DNA from: Ectobius pallidus
Taxonomy: Eukaryota; Arthropoda; Insecta; Blattodea; Ectobiidae
NCBI GenBank assembly: GCA_964059195.1
Contig: CAXKWD010000003.1
Coordinates: 198,300,174 to 198,364,173 of the forward strand
Length of the DNA stretch: 64,000 bases
Direction of reading: 5' to 3'
Made by a program: the position numbers and the translations under genes. Of the stretch, positions 55,494 through 64,000 are shown piece by piece. The notes below the pieces were generated by a model. That model searched no databases. It was not told where the DNA came from and saw only the letters and a list, made by a program, of their open reading frames with translations. Position 1 is the first letter of the stretch, and each line of letters starts with the position of its first letter.

Positions 55494-56051
55494 TTATACC
55501 CTTAGCAAATAGGGGTGGTGCGTGGATGAAGGTAGGTTCCTTCACGAGCAAGCACCCTCACATTTACAAGCACAGGGGATTAGGACCGACCGTAATATCC
55601 GGCTCATAATTCCCTTAGTCAATCAATCTTAGAATTTTTTAATATCTCATTTTATCTTAAAATGTTTGTTATATATAAATTCTACACATAATTACAAGAA
55701 AAATGATACCAAACAATGTATAATTTACTTTAATAGGAACATTTCTAACAAATACATAAATAAAAGTTATGAGAAAACTGCTTTCAAATCCAATGTTCCC
55801 ATTAAAGTAAATTATACATTGTTTGGTGTCATTTTTCTTGTAATTATGTGTAGAATTGATATATAACAAACATTTTAAAATAAAATGAAATATTTAAAAA
55901 AATCTAAGATTGATTGATTGAAGTAGACTAGGTGACTCTTGGGGCGGAAATTACGGTCTGTCCTAATCCCCTGCGCTTGTAAATGTGAAGGTGCTTGCTG
56001 GTGAAGGAACCTACCTGGACACACGCGCCATCCCTGTTTGCTAAGGGTATA
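55494..56051. repeat. Foldback element, ~250-bp arms
   Basis: The left arm (55494-55743) and right arm (55793-56051) are inverted copies with about 50 bp between them. The outermost pairing is TATACCCTTAGCAAAT with its inverse. The arms hold GAAGGTAGGTTCCTTCACGA-like and ATTATACATTGTTTGG-like words. Short ORFs on both strands here are palindrome artefacts. No target duplication was identified. Confidence 0.9.
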
Positions 56052-56349
56052 CAAAATACACCGGGGCTTTTAAGCTAGTCTAATATATAAAATTTAAAAT
56101 GTGTATTATGTATGTAGCCTATGTATGTATGTAATTTATTCACTGGAAGTGGGTTACTACCCGGTGGCAGCGTTTCCTAAGATTGCAATACTACTACGAA
56201 AACTGTAATATTTACACATGAACGAGTAACATTTCATAAGCAAGAACCATTAGCATAATTAAGCTAAGTAATTCTATGTGCACAAAGATAGTATAGTACT
56301 ATACGACCCTCAATACTGTAGGTTCTTATTTTCTTAAGTTATACCTAGA

Positions 56350-56699
56350 CAGGTATATAAGCTTTCATGAATCACAGATTATTGTCTCTGCTGGACACCA
56401 CATGAGAATATTATAGGAGAAAAATTCCTCCGACACTGGGACTTGAACCCAGGACCTTTGGCTATTCGCGTCAATGCTCTACCAACTGAGCTAAGCCGGA
56501 GTTGAATTCACAGCGCCGGATGGAACCTCTCTCCTATGACTGATTGCCCTAATGGTCTACCTCATAGCCAGACAAGTTATGTCATATGCAGTACTGCGAG
56601 GCACACTAAGTAGTGATTTTTGTGACCGGGCTCCCACTGAGACAATAATCTGTGATTCATGAAAGCTTATATACCTGTCTTGAGTGTCAACTGTACAAT
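56350..56699 (-). repeat. tRNA-bearing repeat, copy 2 (inverted)
   Basis: This is the inverse of the copy that follows. It starts with the border GAGAATATTATAGGAGAAAA at 56404. Flanking words such as CAGATTATTGTCTCTG recur on the opposite side at 56639 in inverted orientation, so copies 2 and 3 form a head-to-head pair. Confidence 0.8.
56428..56500 (-). tRNA. tRNA-like gene copy, anticodon GAA, probably pseudo
   Basis: This is the same 73-nt cloverleaf as at 52565, with one change in the anticodon stem (TTGAC against GCCAA) that breaks a pair. Position 33 is again C. It is more likely a decayed copy than a working gene. Confidence 0.55.
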
Positions 56700-56936
56700 A
56701 ACAGTGGGAGCCCGGTCACAAAAATCACTAATTAGTGTGCCTCACAGTACTGCATATGACATAACTTGTCTGGCTATGAGGTAGACCATTAGGGCAATCA
56801 GTCATAGGAGAGAGGTTCCATCCGGCGCTGTGAATTGAACTCCGGCTTAGCTCAGTTGGTAGAGCATTGGCGCGAATAGCCAAAGGTCCTGGGTTCAAGT
56901 CCCAGTGTCGGAGGAATTTTTCTCCTATAATATTCT
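56700..56936 (+). repeat. tRNA-bearing repeat, copy 3
   Basis: It matches 52430-52661 almost base for base, from CAGTGGGAGCCCGGTCACAA through the tRNA to TTTCTCCTATAATATTCT. Confidence 0.88.
56841..56913 (+). tRNA. tRNA-like gene copy, anticodon GAA, probably pseudo
   Basis: It is identical to the cloverleaf at 52565-52637 over the 73 nt. Complete conservation between two copies 4.3 kb apart indicates a recent common source, whether or not the tRNA works. Confidence 0.62.
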
Positions 56937-56989
56937 TATACCTAGACCTTAAGTTGTTCTTAAATTTCTTCAAGGAGGGGGGGGGGAGC

Positions 56990-57660
56990 TGCTACAGGCA
57001 ATTCATTCCATTCCTCAATGGTTCTATTTACAAATGAAAACTTCCCTACATCTGTTCTATACCTTCTACCCTTGATTTTGAGGGGATGGTCGCCTCTTTC
57101 GTAATACGATGTTCTTTCTAGTCTTTTCCTAACGTCCCCCCATGCCTTAGAACCATGATAAGCTTTGTATAATGTACAGGTAGGGGGAAAAAAGCGGACC
57201 GACTAAAATATCTAAGTTGCTGATATGAGCCACTGCGCATGCCTAGCGGCATTCACAGGATACCAGGGAATGTATTGAAATTTGTTCTAGTGTCGATAAA
57301 TTGCTAGAATTGAGCAATGATCAATTTCACGTAATTTGCATTGCTTGTGAAAACAAACGTTTCCGTTACATCTCTTACATTTATTTATTTATCACAAGGC
57401 TCTGAAACCAGCTACAAGAGTTGGTCCGTTTTTTTCCCCTACCTGTACATAGCCTATTTATCTTACGCCTGTCTTGCAAGGCTTCCCATCTCATCTCTTC
57501 TCCACAATGTTAACCTCTTTTTATGAATTTTATTGCTCTTTTCTGAATTTTTTCTAGTGAATCTATTTGATTAATTATATACGGGTCCCAGCACGTTAGT
57601 GAATATTGGCCTTACTAGAATTAGTAGGCTATTTCCCTTGATCTTGTGCCCCCTTTTTTC
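56990..57660 (-). pseudogene. Non-LTR retrotransposon RT C-terminus, split by a MITE
   Basis: Read on the minus strand, the first part gives SLEKIQKRAIKFIKRGNIVE and RWEALQDRRKINRLCT. After the 267-bp insertion the frame resumes as LYKAYHGSKAWGDVRKRLER and RYRTDVGKFSFVNRTIEEWN. This is the extreme C-terminus of a CR1/jockey-type LINE (RTDxGKxSFVNRTIxxWNxLP). Small frameshifts elsewhere make it inactive. Upstream catalytic parts are missing. Confidence 0.85.
57178..57444. mobile_element. 267-bp MITE with AGGTAGGGG ends and GTAC duplication
   Basis: The ends AGGTAGGGGGAAAAAAGCGG and, inverted, AGGTAGGGGAAAAAAACGGA continue as complementary arms (ACCGAC against ACCAAC). The 4-bp GTAC lies on both sides (57174-57177 and 57445-57448). 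Removing the element and one GTAC restores the LINE reading frame, which independently confirms the boundaries. The superfamily is unassigned. Confidence 0.9.
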
Positions 57661-58622
57661 AGTACCCTCATTATAAAGTGCAGTGTTTCCACGCCTTCTT
57701 TGACTCCACATTTATCTGCTCATCCCAACCCTCATTACTTGTATGTATGTTCAATCTAAATGCTTTGACCAATTTGCAAGAAATTTTGCATACGTACCCC
57801 CTTCAATCCGGAAAGTAACGCCGTCGACATTAAAATTCAAAGAAACCACAAGAAGCCAATGATTATATTATATCTGAGAATATTACACTGAATTAATCAA
57901 AATGCAATTCAGTTCTCATTACAACAATTTTGATTGCATTGTTCACATAGGGCTTTGGAAGTTGGAAATTGACAAATTAAAGAGGCTATCGATATAATTC
58001 ATTGATATAAATAAATAATGAAGAATGAAATCCTCGAAAATGCTGCACTATGCGATGTAGTCACATAACTTTCTCTACCCTGGACATAGATAATACCATT
58101 TTCTCGCTTCACATTTTGATGTAGAATAATATGTCGTATTGCAGGGACAGCTTAATCCAGTTGTCTCAGCCTGAGCGTGTGCCAATGAATATGTCTATGC
58201 TATATCAGAAGTCAGTAAAAAATCTTAGCCACTGATATGTTATTCATAGCTGTAAGCTTTGTATTTTTAGTTGAGAAATATGGATGTTTATTGCAAGCAC
58301 TAAGCATGTAAAAGGACACAAAATAGGATGAAACATTTTTAGTCCTATACGGGCAGTAAATAATTATATCCCAGATTTTTTGGGGAGGAAAATATGAATG
58401 CGATATTGAATTTCTTTTTAATTTCAGCCCAAAACGGTTGTATGGTAACATGAGAGTGAGAAATAAAAAATGTTTCCAGTATTTCTATTTCTTCTTATTT
58501 CAATCCCTCCCAGACAAGATGTGTAGAAGCAATGGGGTAAAAAATTGTATGTAGGCCTACTCTGAGCCACAAAAAGTTATATGAAGCGTTTTCTGAAGGA
58601 AGAGTTTAGTTTAAGTTATGAC
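57661..58622. other. Intergenic with R3/R4-like fragments
   Basis: 57720-58030 carries words of R3 (GACAAATTAAAGAGGCTATC) and 58050-58170 words of R4 (AGTCACATAACTTTCTCTAC). Nothing else was recognised. Confidence 0.5.
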
Positions 58623-59795
58623 TAGGGACCGGATTCTTAGGTTTTTACCTATTTTTTCCTTACTTCCAGAACAAAAAGCGCTCATACACTTTTTCGAATC
58701 ATGTCCGTAGGATTCACCCACATTAATTATATGGCACCTAAAAATACCTAAATGGGGTATAAAAACCTAAATACACCTAAACGGGATGTAAAACCTAAAA
58801 TGTCTAATTTAGGCTACTTTTTTTTTGTCTTTTTTTGTTTGTCAGTTGAGAAATCGATGATTTGCGTTGAGACAATTTTTGTCGGGTTGAAATTAATACA
58901 ACCAGCGTTTCGTTCAGCCCATTGTCTTCTAGGATGGACAGTATCTAGAGAGGAAGTGTAAGAGTACTGGGGTATTCCTTTTAAAATATTCCCTACGAAC
59001 AACCATTGTTGCCGTGTATGAAAAGGATATAGGATTTCTGTGTTTTAAAGCCCTTGTTTGCCTTTATTACTTCCCTATTATTCATACTGAGTGGTCACAC
59101 TGTGAGTTTTAAGAAGACGTGTTAATTATGCCGAAACAAATGAAATCTAGTTTATTACGGCAGTGGATTGGCGACGACCTGAATTTCACTACACATTGGC
59201 AAAGTAATATTTTGTCAAGCCTGCCAGAAACACGTAAGTATTATTTACCTTTTTAGAAAAGGGGACATTTTCGTCCCTAGTCGATCTGTTGTGCGGTTAA
59301 TATGCGTAACAACCGAAGAAAGGAAAATAATCAGTATCACATTAACCACATCCAACCATAAAAGTATTTTAAACACTAAATTAGAAGCATCGGATTCGAA
59401 TCATGAGAAGGGTAGTGTCTACATACAATATTAACTATTAACTAAGAGATAACGGGAAGAACTTCACAGTCGAGAATCTTGAAAGATATTTAGTGATATA
59501 CTGTAACCAGGAAATGTGAGGCAATCTTATTTTCACTGCTTCTTTTGGTTGTTTAATGCTTTCTTTCTTCGATTGAATAATATTGTCCTAAAGCAAGTTT
59601 ACACAAATTTAAATAAATTTTGTTAAGTTAAACTTTACAAGTATTATGTATTGAATCCTATGTAGCACATTCAAATTTATTAAACCAATTATTCTACCCG
59701 AAAACGAAATTTTGGACAAAAAACCTAAAAAAAACTATTTCACCTAATCGAAAACCTAAAACAGTGTTTTTAAAAACCTAAAAATCCGGTCCCTA
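58623..59795 (+). mobile_element. hAT-type element, family TAGGGACCGGATT
   Basis: The ends TAGGGACCGGATTCTTAGG and CCTAAAAATCCGGTCCCTA are inverted. The 8-bp duplication GTTATGAC is exact (58615-58622 and 59796-59803). ACCTAAAAATACC-type words are dense near both ends. A possible first coding exon lies at 59128-59233. The terminal sequence is close to that of 38325-38968 (TAGAGACCGGATTTT). Confidence 0.94.
59128..59233 (+). pseudogene. Probable first exon of a hAT transposase
   Basis: From ATG the frame reads MPKQMKSSLLRQWIGDDLNF followed by TTHWQSNILSSLPETR and meets a consensus splice donor GTAAGT. This is reminiscent of the N-terminus of insect hAT transposases just before the BED finger. 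No downstream exon is recognised inside the element. Confidence 0.45.
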
Positions 59796-59803
59796 GTTAT
59801 GAC

Positions 59804-60259
59804 ACCAGAAGGCATTGAAATCAATCTCTATTAAATAGTGGTTTACAGCTAACATAATTACTGGTAGTATTGTATATACCGATATTTTTTGTTGGGATCA
59901 CTTTACCCCGGAGTTATAACATACCTGTAGCTGCATTGAGAAAGAGGGGGAGTGTTCTCCCGGTAGCCTACGCCTCAGGGGAAGCTGTTTTGGACCGGAA
60001 TCCAAGGCCTCCTGCATCCTCCGCCTTGTACAGTGTTGCAACATCTTGCTAATGGATTTTAAATCCGATCGCGCCGCGTTGACAATCCGATGTCTCCAGT
60101 TGGAGTGCGTTGACATCCAGTCGATACAGCAACAGGTTTCATTGCGTTTCTTGGCGCCTCCCGTACGAGATAATAAATACGTTTCCTATTCTTTTATCGA
60201 TCGATGATATTGATTGCTATACAGCCATTTCATAATTACGGGTGGGACATTCTGGCAAC
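59804..60259. other. Intergenic, GC-richer
   Basis: 59930-60120 is GC-richer than its surroundings with open frames on both strands, but no domain is recognisable. Confidence 0.4.
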
Positions 60260-60267
60260 TTATGATA

Positions 60268-60887
60268 TAGGGTGGCCATTTCTAAAATGTCAGAAAGGAG
60301 GACACTTCTTCGGTAATCTAACATAGTATAAAACTTCGGGCATGGACGGCTGGACAGCAGATATTACATAATATAACCCTGACTAATTGTACTTAATAAC
60401 TGCATTTATATAAAATAAATGATTATACACTGCTTTACTGCTTTTTTGAAATGCACTAAAATTCTTTGACCCACTGAGGATTAAAAGAAGTACTGTATTT
60501 CGTTTTGGCATTCTGGTAATGGAAGAAAACACGGCAAACTGCAAAGAATGTACAATAGAAATGGAGACTTGAACAACAATCAACAGTACGGCCAACGCCA
60601 CGTACTGTACTGCACCAAACAAAATATGATAGTACGCTATCATCGTATGGACAAGCGTGCCAACGTTAGGAATAGATTCAGATTTCCGCGGCACCAACTA
60701 AACAAATGATAGTATCGACAAGCTTGCCAAGTTAGGACTGGCAGGAACATAACGGAAAATACAAATTTTATTAATACGCTTTACCGATCCATCAGAGTCT
60801 CGAAAAGGAGGACAAATCAACGTCCGGCATAAAGCTGCGTTGGATGGAGGACTGGTTAGCAAAAAGCCTTACAGTCCGGCCACCCTA
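60268..60887 (+). mobile_element. hAT-type element, family TAGGGTGGCC
   Basis: The ends TAGGGTGGCCATTTCTAAAA and AGTCCGGCCACCCTA are inverted over at least the last 10 bases. The 8-bp duplication TTATGATA is exact (60260-60267 and 60888-60895). AAAGGAGGACA recurs near both ends. It is 620 bp with no coding capacity. Confidence 0.93.
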
Positions 60888-60913
60888 TTATGATAGCTAA
60901 TTTTGTTTATTAC

Positions 60914-62496
60914 TAGACCTGGGCCCTATTTCATAAAAGTTACAATTTTACAGGTAACAGGTGACATAAAATTGTCTTACAGGTTTACATTTTGACAGTT
61001 GTGTTTTTCATAAACGCTGACAACTTTACATAAATGTCATGACAATTTTGTAGATTTGTATGACAATTTTACATATTGTTGTTTCTTAAAACTTTTGAGT
61101 TTACAGGTAAAAGTCTGACATATGTCAAATCTTAGGATACCTATCGTTTATGAAACATTAATTTTTGCTGACATATTTACAAATTTACAAAAAATGTAGA
61201 ATTGTCATTACAGAATTGACAGGCAATCTTTCATATGTGGGCCAACAGAGTAGGTTATGTAAATGTGTGGCATAACTTGGCAAACTTTCTTGTGATTTAA
61301 ACTTTGTTAATAAACATGCTAAATTGTCTTGTTAATAATGAACACTAGTAGTAGTGATATTGGTAGTAGTGAAAGTGGTGAAGAAATAGACATGAAACCA
61401 CCCAGTGTTTTTAGGCAATGGATTAACCTAACTTTCAATTTCAGTGACTTTGTATTAAAAGAGAAATATAATCCAATTGTAGAAAATCTTCTCGGGTTTG
61501 CAGCCAGGTGAGAAGTTTGTTGTGGTCCAACGTTTCCGAGGCTGACGCTGCCTCCATCCTCAGGGAATCTTATAATTCAATTATTTTCGATAGTAATAAT
61601 CTATTGCTTAGGTATCATATTCGATGTTGAGACACGTATGTGAGAGCCATCTACAGTGTACTAAAGTAATCTTTAGGTTTGACATAAAATTGTCGCGTTT
61701 ATGAAATGGGTTCTTTTAGTCTGACAATTTACATTAATTTGCCTGTAATGTAAGGAAAAGTTGTAATATTTATGAAAAATACAATTGTCGTGACATATTG
61801 GCAAATTTGTCAGACTTGACATAATTGTCGTATTTGTCACACCTGTAGAGTTTTATGAAATAGGGCCCTGGGATTTTAAGGCAAATGCCTATTTCATTCC
61901 TTACGAAATAAAATGAAAATTTTTAAATATGTGGACGTTTTATGATAAATCACTTACATTTATAGAGTTTTATAGTGCCCTAAAATGCCTATTTAGACCT
62001 TTAGAGCCTATTTTACTATTTTAGTGCCTAAAATACCTATTTTGTGCATTTAAAATAAAATTCAGCTTCTTATAATGGACATCCCTCAATGAAAAGCAGA
62101 ACATCAAAGGTGGGGTTTTCACAGAAACATGATTATTCCACACAATTGTAGCTAAAGGAGTGCTGACTGACGGGGGAGGGGAGGATTAAGGGAGAAGGAC
62201 TACTGTGTCAAGTCACCAGTGAGAGAACATCTTTTTAAGTGAATATAGTTCGAGATGCCTAATTTTGCAGTTAATTCTGTTAAGAATAGGTATACCACGT
62301 TTCTTGCAGTAAAAAAAGACCATGTTACAGTTTAAGTGTATATTGTAATATTTTAAAGTCTATTTTCTGTCTATCTACACATTTTTAAAGCATATTTTTG
62401 GAGCCTATTTTCTCTTTTAAAAGTCTATTTACTTGTTTTAAAAGCCTATTTTAGGTGCCTAAAACTAATTTTTTAGAGCCTAAAATCCCAGGTCTA
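60914..62496 (+). mobile_element. hAT-type element, family TAGACCTGGG (copy 2), split by an insertion
   Basis: The 8-bp duplication TTTATTAC is exact (60906-60913 and 62497-62504). After the first nine bases the element is interrupted by a 944-bp insertion and then continues as in the copy at 16828-17478 up to CCCAGGTCTA. Without the insertion it would be about 634 bp, close to the other copy's 651 bp. Confidence 0.94.
60923..61866. mobile_element. Nested element with GCCCTATTTCATAAA ends, CCTGG duplication
   Basis: The ends GCCCTATTTCATAAAAGT and ACTCTACAGG-type inverse (AGTTTTATGAAATAGGGC) are inverted. The 5-bp CCTGG is present on both sides (60918-60922 and 61867-61871) and once in the uninterrupted copy at 16832-16836. 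Both subterminal regions are dense in GACAATTTTACA-type words. A small frame at 61329-61511 starts MLIMNTSSSDIGSSESGEEI and is not recognised. The superfamily is unassigned. Confidence 0.88.
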
Positions 62497-62504
62497 TTTA
62501 TTAC

Positions 62505-63201
62505 ATATAAATAATAAACTAGAATTGGTTCTTCACATTCTGTAAAATTTACAATGCCTTCTACTCCACACTACATGCAAAGCATTATTTTAAATTTATT
62601 TTAAATTTGTTTTTTCAAAATCTATTACGGATGTGACATAATTTGACACTGATTTTAATGATGCAAAACAAAAGTTCATTTGCTGTTCTGCTATTACTGT
62701 TAGGGTCTTAATGTTGTTATTAACAAAGGTATGGGGGATTAAATACAAATTATAAACTGTTTCCAGGTTGTCAGAACATTTATTTAACTCTTACAATAAT
62801 ATTTAACAGAACTATCACTATTACGGGTGGGGCAAAAAGTCACTGTTTGTTATTTTACATAGTAATTAACCACACATTTTTTTAAGTTAACCTTATACCA
62901 AATTGTACCTTAAGATATATATTTTCTCAAATGAAAATTGACATAGGCCTAGCTGATTACTCTTGACTACTTGGTATTAAAGAGTGTTAAAATCATGCTA
63001 AAAATGCCAAAAAAAGTAACTACAGCACAGTAAATAAGTAAATCGGCAGATTTTACACATGAAACCACTTCAAATACACCTAAGTCCTTAATATTCAGTA
63101 AATTTGAGGTTTTAAACTTATATTTGACCACCCAATTACAATAATTTTATAACTTCTCTCTTTGAGGGAAGAATTCCCATATTTTATGAAATGGCTGTAT
63201 A
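62505..63201. other. AT-rich intergenic
   Basis: No feature was recognised between the hAT element and the last R1 copy. Confidence 0.4.
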
Positions 63202-64000
63202 TTAAGTGCCAGTATGGTACTTTATGAGATTGTGTGGTGGACGAAAAAATGTCTGTCCGTCTGTCTGTCCGTCTGTCTGTCCGTCTGTCTGTCCGTGTGT
63301 CTGTACGCACCATAACTCAAATACGCTTTTTCGGATATTCATGAAACTTGGAAAACACATTTATAATGTCCATGGGAAGAACCCTATTGATATTGAACCA
63401 ATTCGGTTCACCGGTACCGGAGTAATGCCCTGAGAAGTGCCCTATTGAATTTGAACGTAATCTGTTGACCGGTACCGGAGTAAAACCCAATTTAGTGTCT
63501 ACTTTAAAGGCGCAATAACTCAAATACGCTTTATCAGATATTTATGAAACTTCGTATAGGCTACGCATTTATAATGTCCATGGGAAGACGTTTATTGATA
63601 TTGGACCAAATCGGTTGGCCAGTACCGAAATAATGCCCAATTTAGTGTTTTTATGTTAATATATAAGAAGTCGCGATAACTCAAATATGCTTTATTGGAT
63701 TTTCCTGAAATTTTCTATACCCATTTATAATTTACGTGGAAAGACGTCTACTGATATTGGACCAAATCGGTAGACCGGTACCGGAGTAAAACCCAATTTA
63801 GTGAATATTTTAAAGACGCGGTAACTCAAATACACTTTACCGGATTTTTATGAAACTTGGTATACACATTTACAATGTCCATGGGAAGACGTCTATTCAT
63901 AATGGATAAAATCGGTTGATCTGTTTCGGAGTAATGCTCAATTTAGTGTCTATTTTATGGCAATATACGTATTCGAAAGAATTTATAAAAAAAATGAAAA
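63202..64000 (+). repeat. Dispersed repeat R1, copy F (runs off the window)
   Basis: It starts TTAAGTGCCAGTATGGTACT, has the longest GTCTGTCCGTCTGTCC microsatellite of the six copies (63250-63302), then tandem units. It continues past the window end at the point where other copies read AAAATCAGTTATC. It lacks most of one unit near 63428. Confidence 0.9.

Noticed and set aside
55666..55869. Two ORFs on opposite strands with near-identical peptides
   Set aside because: Palindrome artefact of the foldback at 55494-56051.
59898..60116. Arg-rich ORF in a GC-richer patch
   Set aside because: No domain, splice signals or coding bias convincing enough to call a gene.

Overview
This window is eukaryotic, intron-containing, AT-rich DNA with no operons and almost no host gene. 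The transposon families (many hAT elements, mariner and Tigger/pogo relatives, PIF/Harbinger, a CACTA-like element, 5'-truncated non-LTR retrotransposons and tRNA-headed SINEs) point to an arthropod. A large-genome insect such as a cockroach or another hemimetabolous insect fits best, but that is an inference from repeat content.

Only one piece looks like a host gene: a 101-nt signal-peptide exon at 43026-43126 with good splice signals on both sides. Everything else I can name is mobile-element derived and mostly broken.

Layout. 1-7200: two foldback structures (467-755 and the 1.2 kb inverted duplication 4687-5932), a tRNA-derived SINE, and mariner remnants. 8350-15610: two copies of a recurring ~1.15 kb repeat (called R1 here), a LINE 3' end, and hAT-type elements at 9999-10640 and 13601-14078. 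16700-19560: two more hAT-type elements, one flanked by an 83-bp direct duplication. 19590-23190: a non-LTR element split by a decayed DDE transposon that itself holds a SINE, then a mariner remnant. 24121-27674: an R1 copy split by a 2.5 kb Tigger/pogo-like element. 28500-34080: a FLYWCH finger fragment, two minisatellite-bearing MITEs, and a PIF/Harbinger element with a MADF ORF, filled with later insertions. 34200-42600: R1, a second tandem repeat (R4), SINEs, nested hAT-type elements, and a 2.5 kb inverted repeat. 43450-50630: a hAT MITE, two tandem LINE 3' ends, a head-to-tail hAT dimer, R1, and a hAT element keeping its dimerisation domain. 51560-57660: three copies of a repeat carrying a complete tRNA cloverleaf, a hAT element split by a CACTG-ended transposon with a 256-codon ORF, a foldback, and a LINE split by a 267-bp MITE. 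58620-64000: hAT elements, one with a nested GCCCTATTTC element, and the start of a sixth R1 copy.

Several insertion boundaries are exact to the base, because target-site duplications match and related copies elsewhere in the window show the empty site. The most unusual signals are the excess of the palindrome TAGGCCTA, which looks like a TA-flanked excision scar, and the CACTG-ended element carrying a long conserved-looking ORF.
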